A stretch of 64,000 nucleotides of DNA from Tenebrio molitor (taxonomy: Eukaryota > Arthropoda > Insecta > Coleoptera > Tenebrionidae), in NCBI RefSeq assembly GCF_963966145.1, contig NC_091047.1:10478001-10542000 (forward strand), written 5' to 3'. Positions 29,970 through 41,887 of this stretch are shown in pieces (the stretch's first letter is position 1; the number at the start of each line of letters is the position of its first letter). Position numbers and translations under genes: made by a program. The notes beneath the pieces were generated by a model. That model was given only the letters and a program-made list of their open reading frames with translations, made no database searches and had not been told where the DNA came from.

Positions 29970-31788
29970 TTAACACATGTTATTATCAAGATGAGTCTCG
30001 GAGGAAATTTTCCCGCCTTTGCCGGTCCATTCCTCCTTTAAATCGACTTCACATCCTAAGTCTCTTAAAGCTGCCTTAGTGTCATACTGTAGATCTTTAA
30101 ATTTGGCGAAATTTTTGTGGAGAAGTTCTTCAGTTCCCAATTCCAGAAAATGCGTGTTTTGGTAGCGACTTCGAGACACCATATTTCGAATAGCCCAACT
30201 AGCCGTTTTCTGTAATTAAAAAACAGTTACAGTTACGTTTCAATATTTCATCCAAGTGTTCCAACCTGAACAGATTTTTCATCAGGATGTTTTTTCATTA
30301 TTTCAATAATTACTTCTGGGACTGACGCCTCAAACAAGACTTTACTGTTTTCGGGACATCTCAAGGTTAAGGCTGCAATGCAGTGTAGGCCAGCTGTAGC
30401 TGTTTGTACAACCCCCTACAATTATTTCTTTTTACTCAGATTAGTTACAATGAGTCTTAGAATAAACCTGGTGGACATTAAGTGACTCCGAGATCGTGGG
30501 AGCTAAACCTTTTTGTATAATGTGCACCTTACATGAATCATTCCCAGCTAAAGCCTTGATGATTTTAAAGCACTGTCTGATTATTTTCTAAAAAAAAAAA
30601 AAACGTGCATTTTTACAATCAAACCACAAAAATATTCTTACTTCATTCTTAGTGAAATTTGTCATCACTTCATGAATCACCTCGATTCCTCCAGATTCCT
30701 CAACTTGAACACAAAATTCTGTTCGGACTAATAAAGCTGAGATTGTCAGCATTAGATCATTAACAAGGGCATCATCAGTTTTATATTCTAAAACAAGAAA
30801 TGCGTTTGTTTACAATCTTAATATTAAACAGCATGATTTGATAATTTTAAGATAGAATATGAAAGATCTTCAATGCATTTTTCACATTGAAACATACTTT
30901 TAAGTAGTTCATTAATATGTGTTAAAGTTTCTACAGCTATAATACGCGCATGTTCATGAGCGCGTCCAAATTCCACACGAACATCATCATCAAGAATTAA
31001 AACTCTTAAAACAGTTAATAATTCTTTTAAAATATAGGAATTGCCTTCTTGTAAAAGAGCAGATAGTTTGTCAACAATGTTGGAATCAATCAAGTGCTGC
31101 CTACAAATAACATTTTTAATATTAAATTATATTAAAAGTTCTGATGACTCACCTGTTCATCTCATGCATTAAGCAGCATTCTTTGCACCACTTTAAGATT
31201 AATTTCTGAATATCTGGGTCACTTATCTTTTCTAAATTAGCCACAATAATTTGAATACCTTTTGCATCAAGGAGGTCTGGCTGCTTAGTCATTAATGAAA
31301 TCATTGCTCTCAGGACAGTTTGTTTTAAGTCTTTTTCTGCTTCAGATTTAAGAAAAATATCTAATATCACATCATAAGCACTTGCTCTTCCTTAAATATT
31401 ATTTTTTTAAATAAACCTACTTATATTATCATGCAACCAACCAGCTTGCACTCTATATTGAATTCCTTTATCACATTCTTGCTTTAAGGCAAGTAATAAA
31501 TCTGAGCACTCTTGAGAAACATTTTTATCTCGAAATTCTGCAAGCTGTTTGACTATATTCACCAAATTTTCACAGCAGGAACTAGCACCCACTTCTGTAA
31601 CAATCTGACGCAAGTCCACACCCTATTAAAATAATTTATAGTAATAATTAAATCTATATTAACATGAATACTTGGGCCTTAAACTGGGCAACTGCTTCAG
31701 TAACAGCTTCCTCTGGAGACATTCCTAGGTCATTGATATTTTCTTGGACAGCTTCATCAAAAGTTTGCTGTGTTATAGTCAACACCAT
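29970..31788 (-). CDS. Armc6: Armadillo repeat-containing protein 6
   Basis: 464 residues from eight exons: 31,788-31,672; 31,622-31,442; 31,390-31,153; 31,100-30,898; 30,787-30,642; 30,587-30,468; 30,415-30,266; 30,209-29,970. All introns are short GT-AG and frames join. The N-terminus (MVLTITQQTFDEAVQENIND, then MSPEEAVTEAVAQF and GVDLRQIV) is diagnostic of ARMC6. Armadillo-type helical repeats fill the rest (TKQPDLLDAKGIQIIV, LDDDVRVEFGRAHEHARIIA, RCPENSKVLFEASVPEVIIE, AALRDLGCEVDLKEEWTGKG). The family has about 500 residues; its molecular role is poorly defined. Exon 2 ends at a GTTGGT donor, giving a 51-nt intron and the join QAG-RASAYDV. Confidence 0.93.
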
Positions 31789-32209
31789 TTTTGGATATTG
31801 TTAATTTATGTTAATTTGACAACCTAATGGAAATAGTGTATAAAATAGACATACAATATTTAGATGTTAAGTTGGGATGAAAAAATGTTAAGTTTTTTAA
31901 TTAAAATAATCTAAAATTCTTTAAAATGGAAAACAAAAATTACTTTCTTTGTCCAAAGAGCGATAAACAATTTCAAGTTCTCGAGCTTGTTGCTTGTTCA
32001 CGTCAGATGACGTCACTTGTCAAAACTTTAAATAGGGAAGTTTGATTCTTCTGTTTGACGTTTGAGGTAATTTGCAACACTGTCCCGATTTAAAAGTGAC
32101 AGGAGACAAGACCAAGGAGGTTAAGTTAAACCTCCATCTGCCTCCATGGACAAGACAGACGTAAATAAAAAAAATTTGGTTAGGTTTTGTGAATTTGTGT
32201 AGAATTAGA
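31789..32209. promoter_or_regulatory. Armc6/Gle1 divergent promoter region
   Basis: 421 bp between the two start codons, with no other gene. Both transcripts must start here, so a bidirectional promoter is likely. TGACGTCA at 32,008-32,015 (within CGTCAGATGACGTCACTTGT) is a perfect CRE-like palindrome. Other elements are not evident. Confidence 0.6.
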
Positions 32210-34122
32210 ATGGATGAAACGTTACTATTAGGTTTTGAAAATTTAAAAATATCTGCGTTTCGTAAATATAGTAAATTGACCGGAGATGTCAACAATGTTA
32301 CTATTGGTCCCAACAGTAGTGTATTAGAAGGTAACAGCCATGAAGAACAGGAACCACCGCATACAAGCAAGAAAAAATCAGTTACGTTTCAAGATCAATC
32401 TTCCAAAGAAAGTCCACTGCCTTTACCTCAAGTTTTAAGAGAATTTGAAGTCCAGCGACGAGAGAAACTTCAAGATGCAATCGAGGACCGTTACAATATG
32501 TTTGAAGATTTTGCAAAAACGCAACAAAAAGAGAAAGAAAGCCAGTGGTTGTTAAAGCAACAGGATTTCATCAAAAGTATGCAAGAAAGTGAGCAAACAA
32601 TTTTACAAACTCTAAATCAACCTGATGTAAATAGGTCAAAGCTTAATGAAAAATTAATCAAACACTACCAAGAAATGATCCAGCGTAAGATGCAATATGA
32701 ACAACAATTAGAGAAGAATAAAGAAAAGCAAAGAGTTTTGAATGAGTACATAGAGAACATAAAAAAGTGTCAGATTGAATTTCGAATGGTGTATCAAGAA
32801 ATTAATGGTATTATCAAATCTTGTACTTCAAGTGAGGAATTGAGAAAATCTTTAGGAGATAATTTTAAACTGTTAAAGATCTTACCAGAAAGTTTTGAGG
32901 AGATAATTATAAAATGTAGGTCTTATAATGTTGATGAAGAGCAGTTGTTAAAGGCTGCTAGTATATTAAATCAGGTTAAAAGTTTAAAGAGACAAATTGA
33001 GGAAGTTGTAGTAAAAATTAATTGTAAGAAAGAAGAACAGGCTAAAATACAGGTACAGTCTCAACCTGTAGTAAAAGAAAATATTGCAGCAAAAAGTCCA
33101 ACTGGAAGTAAAGGAACAATATTAACTTTACAGCAGTGTATAAGTCCCACAAACTTAAAAAAATATGCAGAGATTAAGCACTTTTTATCACATCACTTTG
33201 AATTATTTAAAGAATTGTCAGCAGATGAACATCAGAAACAGTTTCGATTTGACTGTAAGAAAGCTGTAAATATTCCAGTTAATGCTATTTCTGCTGTAAG
33301 TTCAGAACATTTAAGAGATAAATATATCAAGTTGAGTAACTTATTATCAGGGAAAACAGTAGCAGTGGCTGATAAACAGATAAATGCTTCGAAACATCCA
33401 CAAGGTAAATTTATTTAGTATTTGTGTAACTCGAGTACTCATATACATTTTTTGTTTTAGGGATTCCCTTCTGTATGGACTTGTTAGCAAAAAAATTTGT
33501 TTTGCAAGGAGATCTAATGATTTCAAGTAATCCTGAAGCCTCATTTTGCTATGCCACAATAATAGTGTCTTTATGGAATGACTTTCCAAATTTTGGAAAG
33601 CTCCTGCTAGGCTATTTTTACACACAGTGCCCTTACTTGGTACCATTTTATATTCCAAAAACAGAAGAACAGACAAATGAAGAGTATTATGTCTCTCTAG
33701 GTTATCGTTATGTTGATGGTCAAATTGAAAAACAAGACAAATTCCTCAAGAGGATGACTGGTATTTTAAGACTGTACTTTGCCATCCTGATTGCAAAACC
33801 AAAGAGAGGGCAGCCAAAAAATCCACATGATATAAAAAATGCATGGAATTTTTTATCATCACTTTTAAAATTAGAACCTCAATTGGATATAACAGCAACA
33901 GCTTTACACACTTTCCTTGAAACTGTGGGTTTTGAAGTGGAAAGAGTGTATGGAAATGCATTCAAAAAATTACTCAGGATTATTATAGAAAAATTTATGC
34001 CTGCATTAAAAAAGATCGATTCAGGTGGCCCAGTAACAAGATTGGAAGTTCTTTTACAAGATTACAAGAGCAAAGGGTGGTTTGACAAGCCTAATGGAAT
34101 TTTGTCTAGTAATTTTTGGTAA
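32210..34122 (+). CDS. Gle1: mRNA export factor GLE1
   Basis: 618 residues from two exons, 32,210-33,404 and 33,461-34,122, with a 56-nt intron joining PQ-GIPFCMDLLAKKF. Starts at the first ATG (MDETLLLGFENLKI). Residues about 75-220 are strongly charged coiled coil (EVQRREKLQDAIEDRYNMFE, QYEQQLEKNKEKQRVLNEYI). The C-terminal half is the GLE1 helical domain (GDLMISSNPEASFCYATIIV, FYTQCPYLVPFYIPKTEEQT, LGYRYVDGQIEKQDKFLKRM, GFEVERVYGNAFKKLLRIII). Gle1 sits at the cytoplasmic side of the nuclear pore and, with inositol hexakisphosphate, activates the Dbp5/DDX19 helicase to release exported mRNPs. Slightly shorter than the human protein. Convergent with Coa1, stops 52 bp apart. Confidence 0.96.
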
Positions 34123-34148
34123 TATTTATGTTAATCACATATAAATTC

Positions 34149-34154
34149 AATAAA
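34149..34154 (+). terminator. Poly(A) signal of Gle1
   Basis: AATAAA 27 bases after the stop. Cleavage would fall near or beyond 34,165-34,180, overlapping the end of Coa1 on the other strand. Confidence 0.6.
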
Positions 34155-34173
34155 GTTTATATTATCGTAGGTC

Positions 34174-34179
34174 TTTATT
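34174..34179 (-). terminator. Poly(A) signal overlapping the Coa1 stop
   Basis: On the minus strand GAATAAAG: the TAA stop of Coa1 (34,177-34,175) lies inside AATAAA, the same arrangement as in Hddc2. Confidence 0.55.
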
Positions 34180-34573
34180 CTTCATTGATATTTTTAATCA
34201 ACAACCTTCTGTTTGGTTCATTTTGTAAACCTAGTTCTATTCTCTTAACTACCCATTCAGTGTCTTGTTTGGCAGCCCAAAAGTAGATCATACCTTTCTG
34301 CTTAGGCCCCTTTACTGGAACTTCATATTGAGCTTTGTCATCTTTTGTAAAGTTCTTTTCACTGTTTCCTATATCTACTCTGCCATCCTTCATTGGTTCT
34401 CCTAACAGATAGACAGCACCCTTGTTGGTTCTGACGGTTTTTAACGCATCCTTGTAATGCTCCGTTTTTTTAATGTTTTCGCTGATTTTGAATCGCGCAG
34501 CCAACCCCATTGAAACAGTCAACATCCCACCAATTGCACCTATTTTAACTAAAGTCATATTGTTTACGCGCAT
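34175..34573 (-). CDS. Coa1: Cytochrome c oxidase assembly factor 1
   Basis: 132 residues, one exon, ATG at 34,573 (a second in-frame ATG five codons later is also possible). Residues about 6-26 form a single membrane segment (TLVKIGAIGGMLTVSMGLAA), which in this family anchors the protein in the mitochondrial inner membrane. The rest resembles the TIM21-fold domain: SENIKKTEHYKDALKTVRTN, LGEPMKDGRVDIGN, AQYEVPVKGPKQKGMIYFWA, EWVVKRIELGL. COA1 helps assemble complex IV (and complex I in animals). Typical family length. Convergent with Gle1. Confidence 0.9.
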   Translation of the reverse strand: MRVNNMTLVKIGAIGGMLTVSMGLAARFKISENIKKTEHYKDALKTVRTNKGAVYLLGEPMKDGRVDIGNSEKNFTKDDKAQYEVPVKGPKQKGMIYFWAAKQDTEWVVKRIELGLQNEPNRRLLIKNINEE

Positions 34574-35128
34574 TTTAGTTGTTTGTATGTTTTTCGATTC
34601 ACTGATGGTTAACTTTCATATGAGGAATATGTCGGTGATATTATTTAAAATTGTAACCACTTTCTACTCAAGGTATCCCAAATTCTACTATTAGAAAAAA
34701 GTGAGGTTAGGTGACAGATGTTGCGATGTTGGTCACGTTAGTTTTGACCTATGGTTTTGACTTTTATGTCGAATTTGGTACATTTTTTGTTGTCAGGTTA
34801 CTCAGGTTGACTGTGTTGTTTGTCAAAGTCAAATTAAAATTCCACAAATTGACAGCGGTTATAACCACATAACCACCGACCTGTAGTTATCAAACCATTA
34901 GAGATTATATGAAACTTTTATTAATTATCACTACGGAGAGTTCTTTTTCTTGTAGTGTTGACTGGATACTATGTGAAAGACCTGTTAAAGAAAAAGAAAA
35001 TGATTTGAAGGAACAGAAATAATTACATGTATTAAACATGACGTAAATAGAGTTGTCAAATCAAAGATTGTAGATCACTGTCTAGATAAAGGATCACTGC
35101 CTGATCACTGCAAAATAGGTAGCACCAA
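34574..35128. other. No recognisable gene
   Basis: Region upstream of Coa1, presumably including its promoter. No other feature is supported. Confidence 0.5.
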
Positions 35129-35321
35129 CTTGGCCAGTTTATAGAAAGAGAAATTAAATGTTTAATTCGAATAAAATTTTAATGCGCGATTAACCCATGA
35201 ATCCGCAACTTCGATTGGTTCGTAGAGGGATTGGTTCAACCCTCAATCTGGTCACGTGTTCAGTTAATCTCGCATTTTAGATTACGATTAACTTAATTTC
35301 ACTTCTGTAAACTGGCCCTTA
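35129..35321 (-). mobile_element. MITE family F, copy 2
   Basis: Left GGCCAGTTTATAGAAAGAGA and right TTTCACTTCTGTAAACTGGC are inverted repeats. The interior matches 21,207-21,367 in reverse orientation, with a short local duplication around GATTGGTTC. Confidence 0.7.
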
Positions 35322-35876
35322 GTGTTATTTGCTGTATACAGGATGATTCTGAAATAAGTGGAGTATCCTTCACACAAATTAATTCTGCGTAAATGACTTT
35401 TGGAGGTGAAATCAAAAGGATGGAAATTACCCTATATTCTTATAATTTTCAACGCCTATGAATAGGGAAAATTTGCCCGAATTTGAGCAACCATTGCTAC
35501 ATCAACTCGTATAACAAGTACACTGCTTTGTAAATGTCAGTAAATGTTTCTATGGAAATGATCGACAGGAGTTTGTGACCGACGGGCACCTTTTACTCTG
35601 TGCCTTTTACCTTTGATAATTTAATTCATGTATAAAAAATCCCATAAGCCGCGATGTATTTGTCACTTTGACATCGGATAAAGTTAGCCCTAACTTTGCA
35701 TCTGGATAAAATGTGCTTAAACTTCCATGGCAAACTTTTTCGAACCTGATTATTGTTTGTTGTTATGATAACGAACCAACAATCTTAAACATTGACACAG
35801 CTTGTAATAAATTGACGTGCAAAATGGCCAATTCAATTTTTCATAATTACCTACCTATTATTATTCATTAAATTAC

Positions 35877-36085
35877 GCTCGAGGTTTTTTTCGTCCAGGA
35901 TAAAATTTCATTTTTTAAACTCTAATTTGGTTTCTTTTTGGTAAATTGACTCCACAAACCACCAGATAAAAAAACTCGTCCTTCGGACTCGTTTTTTTAT
36001 CGGGTGGTTTGTGTCGTCAATTTACCAAGCAACCAAATTATCGTGAAAACATTCAATTTTATCCGGACAAAAAAAGACCTCTCGT
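35877..36085 (+). repeat. Long foldback hairpin
   Basis: About 95-bp arms: GTCCAGGATAAAAT, GGTAAATTGACTCCACAAAC and CACCAGATAAAAAAACTCG are mirrored in order to 36,085, around a tip TCCTTCGGA. The tip with flanking ACTCG/CTCGT matches the style of other foldbacks in the window. Confidence 0.8.
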
Positions 36086-36251
36086 GTAATTACAGTCGAT
36101 TATTATTTCAATCATTTGTATCTCGAAAACGAAAAAACTTGTATAAGAAAATTTGTTTGTCTATAACTTCTTCTCATTATCACCAATTACCGTTTTTTTT
36201 CCAAACTTATTTCAGAATCACTAGATATAGCTAAATTAACTGGATTTAAAC

Positions 36252-36515
36252 ATGAAGCAAGAAAAAGAATCAGTGTGTCATTTTTACTCTATCTGCACTA
36301 TTTGCAGTGATTTTGTTAAAATTTTTACAATGTATTATGAGGGTAATTTACTAATTTGTGAAATTAGAAATTTGGGTCAAATGACGCAATTGGGCGAGTA
36401 CGGTCCTGGAGTACGGTTTTCACCAGAATCAGTAATCAAAACGGTTTTTAGAGAAAGAGATGGCCCATTCCACAGAATGAGTGCTAGAAAAAGAAAACAA
36501 CTAAGTTATTTTTAG
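36252..36515 (+). CDS. Small open frame of unknown identity
   Basis: 87 codons from ATG (MKQEKESVCHFYSICTICSD ... LGQMTQLGEYGPGVRFSPES ... KRKQLSYF). The middle, LICEIRNLGQMTQLGEYGPG, reads like genuine protein. A good 3' splice site (TATTTCAG at about 36,207-36,214) lies just upstream and another (TATTTGCAG) at about 36,301-36,309, so it may be a terminal exon of something larger whose 5' part is lost. After the stop another frame stays open for about 30 codons. I do not recognise it; a gene remnant next to the foldback is as likely as a working gene. Confidence 0.3.
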   Translation: MKQEKESVCHFYSICTICSDFVKIFTMYYEGNLLICEIRNLGQMTQLGEYGPGVRFSPESVIKTVFRERDGPFHRMSARKRKQLSYF

Positions 36516-36765
36516 AAAGAAAGAGGAGTGTGTTGGTTGCAAAGAAATTGTTGGGTGCTGTTAGTGCAGTGTATATTTGTAAATTTTGAATTTTATGTAT
36601 ACGTACGGTAATTGTTGATTCTGAACGAATTGCTGATTTTATAATCTCACGAAAAGTGGAGATAGAACGATAAATCTGCTGCGCAATCTTACCTAACCTC
36701 ATTTTATAAATCATCTTATTAAATCAACCAGTTGTTGAATCGTGCTGTTAATATTTGTAAAAGAA

Positions 36766-39457
36766 ATGGCACAGTGGATGGGGTATATGGTTTCTATTAA
36801 ATGTGGGAATGACACGGCATATCAGGGTGAAATCAATGCGGCTACCACTACAGAAATTACCTTAACAAAGGCGTTTTGTAATGGAATACCGTGTCCTCTA
36901 AACGAAGTCACTATTAGGTAACAAGTTTTTAATGTTTGTGACATTTCTAGAATGTTTAAGTTGTTTTAGAGCAAAGGAGATTGAAGAATTGAAGTTGATA
37001 GACAAGCAGTCGAGCTCTTCCCAACAAAGAAGCACAATTACGATCGCTAAACCGATTGCAAAACGCGCCGCACGTACACAGAGCACCTCGGATGTTACAA
37101 ATTCTATTATAAAACATACAAACGCAAATGGATCTCATAGTAAATCTAAGCCCATTGATATTGAACCTAAGAACAACAATTATAATTTTAACGAGTCAAA
37201 TTCATTTAAGAGTGGAACTCCAAACAAGAAAGAGAAGTCAAAGGGAAAGTGGTCCAAGGGATGGAAAGATGAGGAGTGTTTTGGCTCACCTTTGGACCAC
37301 AAGATTAATAAGGATTTTGATTTCGAAAAGAATCTAGCGTTGTTTGACAAGCAAGCGATATGGGATGAAATAAACAATTCCCAAAAGCCTGATGTCATTA
37401 AGAACCTGGATAGCAAAAAGCCATCGAAATACAGGTTTGTACCATATTTTTTATAATACAGGTTTGTATAATTTGTAGTTTTCAGGCATGATGAAAACGT
37501 CATCGCTAGCACGCCCGCAACGTATAGGCAAATAATAGTGCCTAAGCAAGATTTTTGCGAGTACGTGACCGACGACGGATTGATTATACCTAGCATTTCA
37601 CGGTCTTTGCGAAAAAAATTATGGGAAGTAGCAGACAGGGTGGGTTTGACTTGGGACAAGAGAGTGGAGCTGCTGGGAAGAGCAGCTGCTGAAATTTGTA
37701 TTCAGTTGCTGGGAGGCGGACACCGATTGAACCCTCACAACACGCACCAGTTTCCCACTGTAGTGGTGCTGTGTGGGCCACATAAGTAAGTCTCTTGGAA
37801 ATTAATTTGAAAATTTGGTCAAAAACCGTACACTGCCAGTCAAAAAAATTTCAACATGAAAGAAATCACGTAATTTCTACTTCTCCGTAAAATACAAGAT
37901 GGTGGTGGAGTTTTGATGTTTTACACCATGAATTTGACAAAAAAAAAAACCGAGATCTGATGTCATAGTCAGGAACGCACCGCGAACGTGGACCATTTTT
38001 ACCAAGAATCTTCAATTCGTGGCGTAACATGGGAAAACTTCGTTATTTATTTTTCCACCTAATTTAAAAAAACTTCAAAAAAGCTTAAAGGTCACTTCGT
38101 CTTTATTAAAATATACAGAGTCATTATAAACGATTGTCTCATCGCAGTAGGCGTTGGTGACGTAGTTGAATGTCCGCAGGCCTCATTACATGAGTGAGAC
38201 TAGTATCGCCGATAGGTGGCGCTTCTGGGGGTAGTGGAAATCTGTCTACTATGTAGTTTGTCTAACGTTGCGAGGCTGACGGCACATCCAAAGTTTGTGT
38301 GGGTTTTCAATGCTAACTGCGATGGGACAATCATTTATACCCCACCCACACAGTTGCCACATAATTTTTCGTACATAGTTGCCATTCTTATCCACAATCA
38401 TTTTGAATCACCCAATAGTTTGCAATAGAAGAATACTCAGACATCGCCACATGTTATGTTCTTTTTGATACGTTCACATGTCAGGCACTTTGGTGACGTA
38501 AATCAAACAGTGTGTCCAACGTCAAAAAAATAAAATAATTCATGGCCTCCCATTATGCCAAAACAACGTGAACTTGCTTTAATCGGATATAATTGCATTT
38601 TATATAAAATTACGTTTCAGTTCCTTTTTATACATGATTTTATTCGACTTTTTTTTGAATTTATACAAAAAACACAAGGAAGCCCATACAATTAGCGCAC
38701 TAAATTTGGCAAGTGTGGAAGTCGTTAACCGAAGAATACACATGGTGGAAGTTTACCAAGCAGTAGTACGCCACTCAACTATTGTATTTAATGATAAATT
38801 TGAATAAACTATTTGAAATTACCTCGGTCCAACTTTCTTTGACCGACAGAATATTATTTTCTTGATGTTGCAATTTTTATGGGCGGAAGAGAATTGTAAA
38901 ATTCGGTTTAGAACAAATAGTACATAAATTAATGTTTCCGCTAAATAAAATTAATCCATGATCAAGTATTTAACTGTTTCAGGCAGGGAGCCATGGGAAT
39001 CAACGCTGCAAGGCAGTTGGCCAGTCACGGGGTTAACACACTCGTCTACGTTGTCTCCTCGGAGGTGGCCGTAGTAAAAAAGGAACTGTCGCTGTACACC
39101 CTTACTAAAAACCAGGCGGTTTATTCCGTAACAAATTTGCCAAATTTCGCCGATTTAATCATAGTCGCATTATGCGAAGATACCGAAAATCCCAAGGGCT
39201 ATCCCGATCTTTGCGATTGGGCTAACAGAAACAGAGCACCGGTTTTAGCTCTGGATCCTCCTTCGGTGGGCACCCCAGGAATCACACCGAAGTTCTCCTT
39301 GTTGCCAGTACTACCGCTACCTCACTCTCAAAAGAATGGGAAATTATATTTATGCAATTTGGGGTTCCCGCTCGAAATTTTTAGTGAAGTTGGGATTAAG
39401 TACAAGTCGCCTTTTGGGCCGAAATTTGTTATACCGTTGCATCCAAAGGATGATTAA
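36766..39457 (+). CDS. Edc3: Enhancer of mRNA-decapping protein 3
   Basis: 463 residues from four exons: 36,766-36,917; 36,970-37,434; 37,486-37,785; 38,983-39,457. The N-terminal LSm domain (residues 1-52, MAQWMGYMVSIKCGNDTAYQ ... CPLNEVTIR) binds Dcp2 or decapping partners. A basic linker leads to the FDF motif (about 165-190, INKDFDFEKNLALFDKQAIW), the docking site for the helicase Me31B/DDX6. The C-terminal YjeF_N domain (about 235-450; GRAAAEICIQLLGGG, GAMGINAARQLASHGVNTLV, LALDPPSVGTPGITPKFSLL, KFVIPLHP) mediates dimerisation. Edc3 scaffolds P-bodies and stimulates decapping in the cytoplasm. The third intron (1,197 nt) contains MITE sequence. A duplicated donor follows exon 2. Confidence 0.95.
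38107..38418 (-). mobile_element. Composite of MITE A and half of MITE E in an Edc3 intron
   Basis: 38,107-38,343 is a reverse-orientation copy of MITE A (2,838-3,066). From 38,344 the sequence switches to the right half of MITE E (ACACAGTTGCCACATA ... ATTTTGAATCACCCAATA, compare 20,680-20,757). The left half of E is absent. Confidence 0.75.
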
Positions 39458-41887
39458 TCTTTTATGTTTTAAACAAACTAACTGCTCTTTATTATTCTGA
39501 CATATTTCAACACTTTTGTGCAGAAATAAAAGTAATAATTTTTTACTTGAAAACCACAACACAGTAAGAACATACATTTGAACAGGATTGAATGGCAAAT
39601 GTGCTATTCGTTTCAAATTTACAAACATTCCTTACATCATATTTTTTAAAATGATTTTGGTAATTATCAAGGATAATAAAACGATTATATATTTTTTTAT
39701 GTGGTGACATAACATTGTCAATTTTTACTGTTAATTTGAATTTACCAAAGTTCAAATAGAGAATTTATTTTGAATTATACAATTGCATTCAGCAAGAACT
39801 AATATATTGTGATAAGGACAATGGTATCGTCATTTTTTTGAGTTAGATTTCATTTAAAAAAATTGAACGTTTACAGTGAATTGCTTTCTACTTAATTTAA
39901 CATTGTTTTCGATGTTACAAAGTGAAATAAAGTTGCATTTTTCAGAGGGTGTTTTATTTCGCACTGAGGAATAAGTATGGTAAAATAAAGTGCTGCGCTG
40001 CACATCATTTCATTTATTTTTAAATACTTTGTCAAAACATACAATATAAATTTGTTGGTAACACAATCATAAAAATACATTGCGATATGTTTCACTTTAA
40101 TAAAATCATGTAGGTACGTTTTCCACAGATGAAAAATCATGCGACTTTTGTTAATTACATTTACTGTATGAAAAATGGTGTAACTACGAAAACACTTTGT
40201 GAAATGGCAAATTTCAGAGTATAAATTATCCTGATTTTTTACGGAGTCCTTACGAATTTTTACATAGATATTTCTTAAAATTACAGGAGACACATCAGGA
40301 CCGTTAAATAAAAAATCAAATGTATTGCTATAATCACCAAAATTTGAGCACTACACTTTGAGCTACCGCTAATATTAATGATTGTATGTACAGACATCAG
40401 ATAAAAAAGATTGGGGACATGATTGTTTCGTATAGATTCACATTATAAAATTACTCCCCATCTCTATATACAGCTTACAATGAACAAAAGAAATTTTTAC
40501 ACCGTTACTGACTACTCGTGTCGCATCTCAAATATAAAATCCACACTTTTCAGTGAATTTGGTCTGAGAATCGATACAGTTTAGCCGGAATTTTATATTT
40601 CAGTTGCGACTTTGATATTGTCGATTTTATTTATGAAACACTATTTAAATTATTTACTTAAAGACTCAAAAATATCACAATTACAATCATGACGTAAATA
40701 AAATTAATTTCCATTGAAGCACAGTTGACCCCAGTTCCAGCAACCTGCAATCCTTGAAGTAACATGCAGAGGGGATTTGGTTATTACAACATCATAATTA
40801 AAACATTTAACAATTTGTGTGGGTCACACCTACACAACAGTCAAGACAATTGGTTTGTTGGCAGATTCACTTTTAATCACGTTTCGTGTTTATCGTTTTC
40901 ACGTTTACAGTTTAAAAGAAGATACAATACAAACATGTTTTCGGTCTGTTGTAAATGCCAACTCCGCAGACTGAAGTTGCTTGCGTGTTCAGTATTTTTA
41001 TGTCCAAATATCATTAAAAAAACTAAAACAAAATTACCTATTGTTTAACAGTATTTGATTTTCGTTTCGATTTGTTGCTAAATCTAACTGTTAGCAAAAA
41101 TATACGTATTTGTAATTAATTGGTGTTTTTTAATTTTTGAAAAATAAGCACAGAAAAAACGAACACGTTCACTGCGATAGATTATTAAGGAGAAAAAGGA
41201 AATAAAACGTTTCACTAGGTACCGTATTTTTGACTGATTAATTTGTAGAATACTCTGGTTGTTGGTAAACGTGTTAACTACTTTTTTAATGTAGGAAATA
41301 AAGGTCAACTAAGCAATATCACTAAGAAGGTTATTAACTTTTCTTGGCTAAACTAATTTTAATGGAATTGAATGTAATCTACAGAACACAAGAACATTTT
41401 AAATTTCTAAATCAACATATCACTAGAATGTTTCTAATGTTTAAATGCCATTTGCCTTAATTAATCTGCGAATAAAAATAATTTTTTTATTGTTTCGATA
41501 GGAAGATCGGGATTATCGCTATTATTAAATTATCGATAAATTTAAGTTTCCCGTTTATATATCTTTGGCAAATAATATATCGGTCTCAGGAACAATACAA
41601 AACATTAAGAATATCTATAAGCAGTGAAGAGAGAATTATTTTACTTTCATACAATTTTTAATGCACCACAATTCATCGTTGAGAATATCTTTCTACAAAT
41701 CTAAATCAGAATCTACGTCATTTTAATTTACGATCATGTGGACACAGTGTATATATCTTTATAAAAACATTACTAGTAGGGCCGAACAGTAGAAAAAAAG
41801 TGCAGTTGTGATATGACTACTTGTGTGCGATGTTTAGACCTGCCATCTGTTAAAATACAAAAAACATATTCCACGACGTGTGTAGGA
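39458..41887. other. Edc3 3' region and trpm 3' flank, no further gene
   Basis: AATAAA at 39,525-39,530, 68 bases after the Edc3 stop, is a plausible poly(A) signal. The remainder is AT-rich, with only unsupported frames. Its right part probably contains the trpm 3' UTR, whose end I cannot place. Confidence 0.5.

Noticed and set aside
30830..30897. Armc6 exon 4 continuing to a stop at 30,824
   Set aside because: A strong GTATGT donor at 30,897 restores the correct phase with the next exon; the extension is intron read-through.
31391..31420. A 30-nt ultra-short intron in Armc6
   Set aside because: A GTAGGT donor gives a 30-nt intron in frame, but a GTTGGT donor 21 bases upstream gives a normal 51-nt intron and a better family match (QAG-RASAYD), so the tiny intron is not needed.
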